A stretch of DNA of 58,335 bases from an uncultured Candidatus Saccharibacteria bacterium (GTDB lineage Bacteria > Patescibacteriota > Saccharimonadia > Saccharimonadales > Saccharimonadaceae), in assembly GCA_947428935.1 (NCBI GenBank), contig CANENS010000008.1:1-58335 (forward strand). Reading direction: 5' to 3'. Position numbers and translations under genes: made by a program. Positions within the stretch are counted from its first letter, which is position 1; each line of letters begins with the position of its first letter. This document shows positions 31,872-38,908 of the stretch, one piece after another. Below the pieces are notes generated by a model. That model was not told where the DNA came from. It saw only the letters and a program-made list of their open reading frames with translations, and did no database searches.

Positions 31872-32615
31872 ATGGATAAAAATAAACTAAAAGAATATCA
31901 AGATTTTGCTCGTGATAAGCTAGGGTTTGAGTTCAATGACATAAACCTCTTGGTCACGGCCTTAACACACCGCAGCTATGTCAACGAACATCGTCAGAGC
32001 GCCAAGGAGCACAATGAACGCCTGGAATTTCTCGGTGACGCGGTGTTAGAATTGGTTTCTTCGGATTTTTTGTATCGTAACTACAATGAGCCCGAAGGCA
32101 TCATGACGGCTTGGCGCTCGGCCTTGGTGCGCACGGAGAGTATTGGTGCGGCCGGCGAAGAGCTGGGCTATGGCCCGCTAGTACGGCTCTCAAAGGGAGA
32201 AAAACACGGTTCGGAACGGGCGCACGCCGTGATTCTGGCGGATTGCTTCGAGGCAGTGATTGGCGCGATTTATCTCGATCAGGGGTACGACGCCGCGCGT
32301 GATTTTATCGCTAAACATATTTTAGTAAAGATCGATCAAATTCTGCGTGATGGTAGCTGGCGTGATCCGAAGTCTTATCTGCAGGAATTGGCGCAACATT
32401 ATGACGGCGCCACGCCGACTTATCGGGTGCTGGAGGAAGAGGGTCCGGATCATGATAAAATCTTTACGGTTGGCGCTTACGTTGGGCGCCAGTTAAAAGG
32501 TCGTGGCAAAGGTCATTCTAAACAGGTTGCCGAAGGTAATGCTGCGGCTGAAGCGGTTAAGGGCTATCTAAAGTTACAGGAAGCGGCTAAAAACATTTGC
32601 AGAGTAAGTGGCTAG
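31872..32615 (+). CDS. rnc: Ribonuclease III
   Basis: Double-strand-specific endoribonuclease for rRNA and mRNA processing. 247 residues. The catalytic signature HNERLEFLGDAVLELV is near residue 45, the second acidic cluster is DCFEAVIGAIYLD, and the C-terminal dsRNA-binding domain starts at DPKSYLQELAQHY and ends GNAAAEAVKGYL. AAGGAG precedes the ATG. Confidence 0.96.
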   Translation: MDKNKLKEYQDFARDKLGFEFNDINLLVTALTHRSYVNEHRQSAKEHNERLEFLGDAVLELVSSDFLYRNYNEPEGIMTAWRSALVRTESIGAAGEELGYGPLVRLSKGEKHGSERAHAVILADCFEAVIGAIYLDQGYDAARDFIAKHILVKIDQILRDGSWRDPKSYLQELAQHYDGATPTYRVLEEEGPDHDKIFTVGAYVGRQLKGRGKGHSKQVAEGNAAAEAVKGYLKLQEAAKNICRVSG

Positions 32616-32731
32616 GGGCGCTTGGGGTTGAGTTAAAGGCATAAAATTGACGCTGGAGGCAGGGTTTTAATATATTATCCATGCCAGTTACATAACATTA
32701 TGGTAATTTAGGACAAGATCAAGAAAAAACA

Positions 32732-32760
32732 TTGACTTTTTTGATGATGTGTGCTATAAT
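32732..32760 (+). promoter_or_regulatory. Promoter of the 32930 gene
   Basis: TTGACT (32732-32737), 17 bp, TATAAT (32755-32760). The transcript start coincides with an ATG at 32767 opening an 11-residue leaderless peptide that stops at 32802. Confidence 0.8.
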
Positions 32761-32859
32761 GGAAAGATGGGGGTCGTTTTTGGGTTCTCTAAAGTTCTTT
32801 AGCATAATCAGCTTAATTCATCTGCAATGCCCCTGAAAGAAAAACTCCCCGTTAGGTTT

Positions 32860-32907
32860 ATGGGCAAAATCGTGCTAATTTGAACGAATTAGTTGGATTT
32901 TGCTCAT
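32860..32907 (+). promoter_or_regulatory. Leader hairpin before the 32930 gene
   Basis: Near-perfect 48-nt hairpin: ATGGGCAAAATC pairs with GATTTTGCTCAT, and CTAATT with AATTAG. It ends ten bases before the GGAGGG ribosome-binding site. It could stabilise the RNA or gate translation. Confidence 0.55.
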
Positions 32908-32929
32908 AACAAAAAGGAGGGAAAGTTAA

Positions 32930-33643
32930 ATGAGTAATAGGGGGAGAAAGGCTGCGCTGCTGGCGTGGCAAGGACACTTGATCGAAAAAGCGCAGGAGTT
33001 CAAAGATTTTTTCGTTTTTGGCTCCGCGGGAGAAGTTGGCTATCGTGAGACCGTGGACCATCAGGAGACCGTACGATATTATGGTTTTAGCCGTCCCGGC
33101 CTCTTGAAGCTGCTAGTCACGATTGAAATTATGGAGGCGAAACGAGATCGTGATGACGAAGAGCATCAACGCGAGCTCGAATACGCCAACTATAGCGATC
33201 GGGTACGTCGAGGTTTGCTCAGCAATTCGCGGTATCTAGCAGAAGAAAAGCGCCGGCTGGAGTGTGAGCGCGAATGTGCCATGTGGCAATTGTTTAGTCT
33301 GCAGCATACACTAGCGCAACTTGACGCTTTGGTGATTCTCTCGCCGAGCAAAGTCGCTTATCTGACTGCCAGTTTATCGTCAGCCGATAGCGAACAAATT
33401 TTCTTTTGTGATCGGTTTGGTATCGAGCGCCTGACGCAGCAAATTGCGCGCGATCAGAGGCGTCAGGCTATGCTGGTCGACCTTGGGTTGATTAGTCCGC
33501 CAGAGGTCGAACAAGTACCCAGTAGTTCATGCTTCGTGCGAGTGCGCAATAATGACGATATGTTGACGTTGTTGCAGTACGCACAGGAGTATGTTGTGCA
33601 GGCGCAGAATCCTCAGGATGAGAAAGTGGCGGTTGCGATGTAA
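32930..33643 (+). CDS. Unassigned helical protein, 237 aa
   Basis: AAGGAGGG precedes the ATG. Mostly helical, with a charged coiled-coil-like stretch (EIMEAKRDRDDEEHQRELEY through ECERECAMWQLF, about 70-125). There is no signal peptide or recognised domain. It is a single-gene unit with its own promoter and terminator, like the other unassigned genes in this window. Confidence 0.7.
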   Translation: MSNRGRKAALLAWQGHLIEKAQEFKDFFVFGSAGEVGYRETVDHQETVRYYGFSRPGLLKLLVTIEIMEAKRDRDDEEHQRELEYANYSDRVRRGLLSNSRYLAEEKRRLECERECAMWQLFSLQHTLAQLDALVILSPSKVAYLTASLSSADSEQIFFCDRFGIERLTQQIARDQRRQAMLVDLGLISPPEVEQVPSSSCFVRVRNNDDMLTLLQYAQEYVVQAQNPQDEKVAVAM

Positions 33644-33655
33644 ACTGATTATGAC

Positions 33656-33686
33656 TGGCTCGCACTTTTAGTGCGAGCCATTTTCT
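33656..33686 (+). terminator. Terminator of the 32930 gene
   Basis: Ten-base stem TGGCTCGCAC / GTGCGAGCCA with a five-base loop and TTTTCTT. Confidence 0.9.
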
Positions 33687-33763
33687 TACCCAAAACCAGT
33701 CTGTCTGACTTTACTGGAAATGGTATAACAAAGACATAAAATAACAGCTGAAGAGGTAAGGAA

Positions 33764-33850
33764 ATGAGTAAATATATGCCATTATGGAAGTATTTACAGA
33801 AGCATAATCGAGAGAGTTGCAGATCGTCCTCCAGGAGTATTGTTGCCTGA
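33764..33850 (+). CDS. Mini-ORF, 28 aa, possibly a gene remnant
   Basis: GAGGTAAGGAA precedes ATG and MSKYMPLWKYLQKHNRES, which looks like the conserved beginning of a small Saccharibacteria/Firmicutes protein family; after ~18 residues the match is lost and a stop follows. A shifted frame stays open a further ~60 bases. The remaining interval 33851-34090 shows no gene. Confidence 0.3.
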   Translation: MSKYMPLWKYLQKHNRESCRSSSRSIVA

Positions 33851-34090
33851 AGAAGCTTCGGCCAGACAGGAGCAATCAAGAAAAACTCGACCAATTCGAA
33901 GTATGATAGTTGGATGTTAATAAAAAATTCTTACCGCAACGTACTACTCTTCTGTATAATAGCCAAAAAGAAAAGAGCTAAAGGATAATATTTGAGCCAT
34001 ACGAGAACCTAAGGAACTTTCTATCAGACTTATTTTGGTTCGAAGAAAAAACGGTAATGTATCTTCCGTTTTAGATTCTGCATTTGCTTA

Positions 34091-34287
34091 CTATTACTGT
34101 CTAGCTAGGCAGCGGAGGGAGAAGCCGCCCCAGCGGTTAACACTATTGGATGAGGTGACACTGGATCTACCGAATACGAGACCGTAGGCAGAATCAATGT
34201 TAGAACCGGACAACAATGACCAATTGCGGCTATCAATGCCAACCCATAATAGTTTGCCGGGGTTGCCGGCAACCCACCCGCTGCGAA
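34091..34287 (-). repeat. Cassette F: lectin-like variable C-terminal module
   Basis: Minus strand: RSG-W-V-A-G-N-P-G-K-L-L-W-V-G, NWSLLSGSN, SAYGLVFGRSSV, NRWGGFSLRCLARQ-stop. The TCC variant in the 3' tract is shared with D. The head end abuts element R5. Confidence 0.7.
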
Positions 34288-34298
34288 ACGCTATGTAT

Positions 34299-34508
34299 CT
34301 GTCAAGATCTTTGTTGTATTTTTAATCGCCGGAGGAGTTCGAGTGCAGAACTTAAACAATTTTTAAGTTCTACCGAGGCGACGACTGGCGCCTAGGACAC
34401 GCAGTGTACGACAATATTTTCAACAAAAACCACCAAAACTGAACAAGTTTAGTGTTCAAAGTCTGGACAAAAAATGAAAAGTGTGCTATAATGGAAGGAT
34501 AGGGTGTT
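34299..34508 (+). promoter_or_regulatory. Promoter element R5, interrupted
   Basis: The element start (CTGTCAAGATCTTTGTTGTA) is separated from its promoter half by ~85 bp of unrelated hairpin-forming DNA (34326-34410). The promoter half is intact: CTGAACA (34439-34445), TGTTCAA (34453-34459), TGGACA (34464-34469), 17 bp, TATAAT (34487-34492), ATAGGGTG. It lies ~90 bp before rpsP, which also has a closer TAAAAT box. Confidence 0.75.
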
Positions 34509-34589
34509 TTTAGAAATGATCTGATAGGGCCTTCCTTTTTTAAAAGAAGTGTGGTAAAATGACAAAAATAAGTTAATTTAGGAGCAAAA

Positions 34590-34952
34590 ATGCTAGCGAT
34601 TCGCATGCAACGTAAGGGCCGGGCGCATTTACCTGTGTACCGGATAGTCGTCCAAGAAGCGCAGCGTCACCCACTTTCGGGTCGGGTTGTGGCTGAGGTC
34701 GGCAATTATAACCCGCATACCAAGAAAGTAGTACTAGACCGTGAAAAGGTTGGGTATTATCTTGGGCACGGTGCTCAGCCGTCTTCGCGTGTGGCCTACG
34801 TCTTGAAGAAAGAAGGCGTGGAAATGCCGAAGTGGTATAAGGAAAGAGAACAGAAGAAAGCGCAAGTCAAAAACCCAGATAAGTTGCGCAAAAATCAGCC
34901 AAAAGAAGAACCAACTACCGAAGAAAGTGGTAGCGAAGAGATTGCTGAGTAG
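34590..34952 (+). CDS. rpsP: 30S ribosomal protein bS16
   Basis: 120 residues. The first ~80 are canonical (MLAIRMQRKGRAHLPVYRIVV, VGNYNPHTKK, GHGAQPSSRVAYVLKKEGV), followed by a Lys- then Glu-rich tail longer than in most bacteria. TTAGGAGC precedes the ATG. Proximity to khpA at 35848 is the common rpsP-khpA neighbourhood, here interrupted by an accessory gene. Confidence 0.95.
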   Translation: MLAIRMQRKGRAHLPVYRIVVQEAQRHPLSGRVVAEVGNYNPHTKKVVLDREKVGYYLGHGAQPSSRVAYVLKKEGVEMPKWYKEREQKKAQVKNPDKLRKNQPKEEPTTEESGSEEIAE

Positions 34953-34972
34953 AAGTGTGCCAAGATAGAGAG

Positions 34973-35000
34973 ATCACCCCGGCTTATGGGGTGATTTTGA
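34973..35000 (+). terminator. Terminator of rpsP
   Basis: Stem ATCACCCC / GGGGTGAT, seven-base loop, TTTTGATTT tail. Confidence 0.85.
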
Positions 35001-35013
35001 TTTCTTAGTCAAT

Positions 35014-35025
35014 GCATGCTATAAT
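35014..35025 (+). promoter_or_regulatory. Promoter of the 35200 gene
   Basis: TGCATGCTATAATGG with TATAAT at 35020-35025 and a TTTGAT -35-like box 18 bp upstream. The leader is ~170 nt. Confidence 0.6.
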
Positions 35026-35199
35026 GGAAGGGTAAGGTAGTAACTATTGCTTGCACCATGGGTTTAGCTTAAGGTAGGGATACCCTGATTTTGTCAAAAG
35101 CGAAATGTCAGTGGAATGAAAGCTAGCATGGTAAAGCTACAGAACCTTAAGCATTTTGCGAACTTGTGGTGCTATTTTCTCAAAAAGGAGGAAAATAAA

Positions 35200-35529
35200 A
35201 TGAGAGAAGTGGAATTGCTGCCAGAAATTACACCTGATGTGACATGGGTCGAGACACAGTTTCCCGGCGAGGGGTACATGCTGACCGATGTGGCGGGGAA
35301 CATGCTGGACATCGAAGATATTGCTGAGTGGCCGGACTTCATCGCGATCCATCGCAAAACCGAGGTGGAGCTAACTGCGGAAGAATATAATCAGCTTCCT
35401 CAGGCATGTAGGCAGGACTATGAAATTGCGCATTTTGCTACAATGAGAAAGAGGAGAACTGGCGAAGTAATTCAACAAGTATACTGCAACGATATGCTCT
35501 ATCGCCGAGTGAAAGCAATGAGCGCGTAA
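35200..35529 (+). CDS. Unassigned protein, 109 aa
   Basis: Start at 35200 chosen for AAAGGAGGAAAATAAA just upstream; the frame is open to 35116 through the leader. Small acidic protein (MREVELLPEITPDVTWVETQ, GYMLTDVAGNMLDIEDIAEWPDF) with a basic stretch near 85. Nothing recognised. It is inserted between rpsP and khpA. Confidence 0.65.
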   Translation: MREVELLPEITPDVTWVETQFPGEGYMLTDVAGNMLDIEDIAEWPDFIAIHRKTEVELTAEEYNQLPQACRQDYEIAHFATMRKRRTGEVIQQVYCNDMLYRRVKAMSA

Positions 35530-35539
35530 TGCATCTAGA

Positions 35540-35570
35540 GGCGCCCCTTAGTGGGTGCCGTTTTCATAAA
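35540..35570 (+). terminator. Terminator of the 35200 gene
   Basis: GGCGCCC / GGGTGCC stem followed by GTTTTC. Between it and khpA (35571-35790) I see only promoter-like boxes such as GATACAATGG near 35746. Confidence 0.6.
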
Positions 35571-35802
35571 AAGCGTTTAACTAGAACGGAGAGGATTTGG
35601 CCTCGGTGCGCAATAAATTCCCAAGAAACGCTCCGATTTAGAGCTGGCGTTGGGGGCGTAAAACATGGCTTATCGTTAGGAATATGATAAAACTGTCGAC
35701 TTTTTCCGAAAAAGTAGATTAAATATTGATAGAATTAGAGAAATGCGATACAATGGAAAAGGTTTAAAAACGTGACGGAAATTCGGAGTTTTTGGAAATA
35801 TC

Positions 35803-35813
35803 CGTGCTATAAT
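35803..35813 (+). promoter_or_regulatory. khpA promoter
   Basis: Extended -10 CGTGCTATAAT (TATAAT 35808-35813), ~35 nt before the start codon. Confidence 0.6.
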
Positions 35814-35847
35814 TAAACAGTAGCACAATAACTAACAGGAGAATATA

Positions 35848-36264
35848 ATGGCAACCATCGACCAACAATTCGTGGAATATATCGTAAAAACCCTCGTCAA
35901 CAATCCAGAAAAGGTTACAGTTGAGCGTGAAATTGATGAACGCGGCGTGCTTTTGTCGCTGAGTGTTGATCCGGAAGATGTCGGACGGGTGATTGGTAAA
36001 CGCGGCGCGACCGCCCAGAGCATCCGTACGCTTCTGCGTGTCTTGGGAACTAAAAACGGCGCACGCTACAATCTGAAGGTCGTTAATACCGACGAAGACG
36101 GTAATATCCAGCTGCGTAGTGAACCAGTCGAAACCATAGAAGAGGTGGACGCAGAGGCTGCCGCCGAGGATGTAAACGAGGCCGACGGCGGTGAGCAAGC
36201 CGACGATGGCTTAGCTGAGAAGACTCGTGCCGAACTAGCTGATTTAGATGACCTGGACATTTAA
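35848..36264 (+). CDS. khpA: KH-domain RNA-binding protein KhpA
   Basis: 138 residues. A single KH domain fills the first ~80: FVEYIVKTLVNNPEKVTVE, then VGRVIGKRGATAQSIRTLLR with the GxxG RNA-binding loop (GKRG). The rest is a strongly acidic tail (about 85-138), absent from typical ~80-residue KhpA. It partners with KhpB/Jag in other bacteria; none is in this window. ACAGGAG precedes the ATG. Confidence 0.9.
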   Translation: MATIDQQFVEYIVKTLVNNPEKVTVEREIDERGVLLSLSVDPEDVGRVIGKRGATAQSIRTLLRVLGTKNGARYNLKVVNTDEDGNIQLRSEPVETIEEVDAEAAAEDVNEADGGEQADDGLAEKTRAELADLDDLDI

Positions 36265-36301
36265 GATGGTGGTCTTAAGCGCCTAGGTCGTTAAGTAGAA
36301 A

Positions 36302-36325
36302 AACTCCCCATTTTGGGGAGTTTTT
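36302..36325. terminator. Terminator between khpA and the convergent gene
   Basis: AAACTCCCC / GGGGAGTTT stem with ATTTT loop, T-rich on both strands. Confidence 0.85.
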
Positions 36326-36338
36326 GCATGAAAAAGTG

Positions 36339-37160
36339 CTACTGTAAGCCATGATAGGCCAAATAAAGCTCTTCGTATCGGGGCAACCGAGCCGAAAAAA
36401 GGCTTAGCCCGGCTTCGTCAATCTGGAAACGATCCCGCCTCGGCTTATCTTCGCCTGGCAAATAATAGCGCACCGAAAGCAGATCTCCTATCATCTTGAT
36501 CCAAGAGGAATCACGTGCGATCTGATACGGCGCCATCGCCGCCTTAAATTTTGACATTATCGCTTCGTGACGAAATTTCTGCACCTTTTTGGAATAATCA
36601 GCTGCAGATACTAACTCGACATTGTTATCCCAGGAGAAAAAGAGAAACTGTTCGGCTTCGCGCACGGCACCACACTTATCGGCATCTTCGATCGTCAGGA
36701 AATTAACTACCGACTTGTCGACTTCGCCACTCCGACGCAGCGTCGCTAAGGACTTAGGTTTCAGCGGGAGCGCCAAAAAGCCCGATTTACTGGTTTCTTG
36801 GAGTAGGACGGTATTGGCCCGAAAACATGGCGAATATATGCCTATTGTGAATTTTGGGTCCACCCCACAAAAGATCACATCAGTCAACTCTTCTTGGTAG
36901 GTCGCGACCAACAATATTTTTTCATCCACTTCACCCTGTTGGGAGATTGTAATACAATGTGTTGTATCCGACTCCTCTGTCCTCAGGCAGCATGGCCTGA
37001 CGTCTTCACGGATGGTATAGCAGTGATTGCTTCCCACCGTTTGAAAATGCGGAACGAAATCTTGGAATTTTGCCTCGCTCCTTAGCCACTCTTCGCCGAA
37101 AAACGACTGGCATTCTCCGAGAAAACCGGCCTCTCCCTGCATCTCAAAAATTTTAATCAT
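36339..37160 (-). CDS. Unassigned protein, 273 aa
   Basis: The start at 37160 has ACAGGAGGG four bases upstream; the frame extends to 37235 but that is leader. Soluble, cysteine-containing (about eight Cys), with strand-rich segments (EKILLVATYQEELTDVIFCGVD) and a helical, basic C-terminal third. Nothing recognised. Driven by element R6. Confidence 0.7.
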   Translation of the reverse strand: MIKIFEMQGEAGFLGECQSFFGEEWLRSEAKFQDFVPHFQTVGSNHCYTIREDVRPCCLRTEESDTTHCITISQQGEVDEKILLVATYQEELTDVIFCGVDPKFTIGIYSPCFRANTVLLQETSKSGFLALPLKPKSLATLRRSGEVDKSVVNFLTIEDADKCGAVREAEQFLFFSWDNNVELVSAADYSKKVQKFRHEAIMSKFKAAMAPYQIARDSSWIKMIGDLLSVRYYLPGEDKPRRDRFQIDEAGLSLFSARLPRYEELYLAYHGLQ

Positions 37161-37294
37161 TTTCCCTCCTGTCCCTGGCGCCAGATAAATTAAGAGGTCT
37201 TCCTCACGCCAAGGTGAATGCACGCACCCTATCACCTATCGCTCGATATTGGCACAGTTAAGGTTCTAGTGCGCGAACGCATCCCTGTTTCTTC

Positions 37295-37390
37295 ATTATA
37301 GCACACTTTTCTTCAGAAATCAAGGTTTTGAACACCAAATTTGTTCAATTTTGGCGGTTTTTGCGGAAGTTGTTGTAATTTTTATAACAA
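37295..37390 (-). promoter_or_regulatory. Promoter element R6
   Basis: Minus-strand, diverged copy of the R element: the palindrome TTGAACA-N7-TGTTCAA is preserved at 37328-37348, then TTGATT (37323-37318), 17 bp, TATAAT (37300-37295). The start TGTCAATACTTTTGTT lies near 37390. Conservation of the palindrome while other parts drifted suggests it is functional. Confidence 0.8.
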
Positions 37391-37400
37391 AAGTATTGAC

Positions 37401-37694
37401 AAGCATAAAGGAAATGCTTGGTTCTGGATTTTTCTGAAAGAAAAATCCAGAAAGGCCGTCGTCGGACTTTGTCCTAGGCGCTGGGCGTCACCTCATATAA
37501 AAAATAAATTATGTTTATTTTTTATGATTCGGATTTCTACAGCGTTCATTAACGCGATTCTTTTTGAAAAGAATCGCTACCAGCTACATCGTCGGTTCAA
37601 AAAAGAAAATAATTTTTCTTTTCCTCACCTCCTAGCCTTTTATGCTTAGCATTACGCACTGCGTCAGCTCAAAATAGAAAACAAGTTTTCTATT
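37401..37694. repeat. Series of six perfect short hairpins
   Basis: Stems at 37401-37419 (AAGCAT), 37424-37450 (CTGGATTTTTC), 37497-37525 (ATAAAAAATAAA), 37554-37577 (GCGATTCTTTT), 37601-37622 (AAAGAAAA) and 37674-37693 (ATAGAAAAC), each with 2-7-nt loops, separated by CT-rich segments such as CCTCACCTCC and TCTCGCTTCC. All arms differ but the layout repeats. The series leads directly into cassette G. Confidence 0.65.
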
Positions 37695-37712
37695 CTCTCG
37701 CTTCCTTGCGCG

Positions 37713-37917
37713 TTCGCAGCGGGAACGTCCAAATTAGTAATGGATATTTGAAGTACGCCAAGATTGGCGGTTTCGGCTGGTCGTCACTGTCCAATGCTTC
37801 TAGCATTCATCGAGCATATAACCTTGACTTTAATGCATCCAGTGTTTATCCATCTAGTAATGGTAGCGATTATCGCGCAAACGCTTTCCCCCTCCGCTGC
37901 CTGGCTAGACAGTATAT
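37713..37917 (+). repeat. Cassette G: lectin-like variable C-terminal module
   Basis: Encodes RSG-N-V-Q-I-S-N-G-Y-L-K-Y, GGFGWSSLSNASS, AYNLDFNASSVYPSSN and FPLRCLARQ, then runs past the usual stop to end at 37934-37936 because TAATA is TATATA here. A TTG at 37706 could start a 76-codon ORF but has no ribosome-binding site. It has many synonymous differences from A-C. It faces cassette H. Confidence 0.7.
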
Positions 37918-38012
37918 AATATATATTCAGGCATAAGCATAGTGAATAATTATGATCTCTCGCGTTGGTCTAATTACGAATTACTTTTGCTTTAATTTTA
38001 AAAATATGCGGA

Positions 38013-38119
38013 GCTAAGGCTAAGCTTTTTGGGGCTTGATGGTGGATATTACGTCATCTAAAGATTCCGTAATATCCAGCCAAGAAGTCAAGCTTCATAG
38101 CCCCAAAATACCTTAGCCT
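38013..38119. repeat. Long hairpin at the centre of the G/H inverted pair
   Basis: Imperfect stem: TGGATATTACG (38043-38053) with CGTAATATCCA (38068-38078), TTTTGGGGCT with AGCCCCAAAA (to 38108), and GGCTAAG with CTTAGCC (38112-38118). It sits midway between cassettes G and H; flanking sequence TAATTACGAATTACTTTTG and CAAAAGTACTTCGTAATTA continues the symmetry. Confidence 0.7.
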
Positions 38120-38255
38120 TAACCCCCTACAACTTTTTCTAAATCTAAACCAAAAACAAAGAAGCATAAGTTCCAAAAGTACTTCGTAATTAGCCTCAAA
38201 CGTTATCATAAATTTTTACGTATAAGGCTATTTTCGCTAATGATGCTTACAGTTA

Positions 38256-38455
38256 TTATTACTGTCTAGCCAGGCAGCGGAGGGGGAAACCGTTATAGCG
38301 AGCACCATCTCTATAGGCGGAGTCGGCATCATCCTTGCCGAAAGATAAGTGAAAAACAAAGTTGCTCTCGAGATCTGGATTTTTTGACCAAATTACCCCG
38401 TGCTGCCCCAAGAGCCTATAGCGTCCAGCGCTTTTGCTAACATGCCCGCTGCGAA
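38256..38455 (-). repeat. Cassette H: lectin-like variable C-terminal module
   Basis: Minus strand: RSG-H-V-S-K-S-A-G-R-Y, VIWSKNPD, VFHLSFGKDDADSAY and RYNGFPLRCLARQ-stop. The 3' tail CTGGCTAGACAG is shared with G. It is the most diverged body. Confidence 0.65.
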
Positions 38456-38633
38456 AGTTTGGTAATGTGACCGGCGAGAGGCGTTATTAACATGGCTACT
38501 AAAAGTGGAATTTTTGAGCTTACGCTCGATAGTCTATATGTTGTAAAAAATACAATGGTTCAATTTTTATAAATCCAGAGATAAAGATGCTAATGTTGTA
38601 AAAAATACAATAAAAATAAAATAGAAAAAAGTC

Positions 38634-38662
38634 TTGTAAAAAGTCCAAAAGTGCGATACAAT
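38634..38662 (+). promoter_or_regulatory. Promoter of a candidate small RNA
   Basis: TTGTAA (38634-38639), 17 bp, TACAAT (38657-38662), preceded by two TTGTAAAAAATACAA-type palindromes (about 38541 and 38595). Confidence 0.65.
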
Positions 38663-38668
38663 AAGAGT

Positions 38669-38763
38669 AGTTCGGAAGAACATTTAGGCTAACTGCGAGC
38701 CAACAATAAGTTGAGAGCTTATATGTTCAAAAAGTCGCCATCAGTGCTAAGGGGCGATTTTTT
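38669..38763 (+). ncRNA. Candidate small RNA, ~95 nt
   Basis: Bounded by the promoter at 38634-38662 and a TCGCC / GGCGA hairpin with TTTTTT at 38735-38763. No credible ORF lies within. It is AT-rich with little internal structure. The following interval 38764-38867 has no gene. Confidence 0.45.
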
Positions 38764-38867
38764 GGTTTTAGGTACATAGTATAGAAAAAGGTGGTGGTAT
38801 GAGAGGGCGTCTTTTTAATACACAGATTTAACTATTCTAGGTAGAGGAACCAGCTAAGATAAAAAAT

Positions 38868-38908
38868 GTCCTGCCTAGCTAGGCAGGACTAACGCCTAAT
38901 TAGGCGTT
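38868..38908. terminator. Two adjacent perfect palindromes
   Basis: A 22-bp palindrome with half GTCCTGCCTAG, one base, then an 18-bp palindrome with half AACGCCTAA, placed at the 3' end of the minus-strand gene and followed on that strand by ATTTTTT. The core GCCTAGCTAG also occurs at the cassette 3' ends. Confidence 0.7.

Noticed and set aside
37401-37694. CRISPR array
   Set aside because: The hairpins are not repeats of one sequence, spacing is irregular, and no cas gene is present.
821-38455. Integron gene cassettes with attC sites
   Set aside because: The cassettes lie in both orientations at scattered intergenic sites, with no integrase and no attC-type paired core sites; the matching GCAGCGG/CCGCTGC ends are explained by conserved R-S-G and L-R-C codons.
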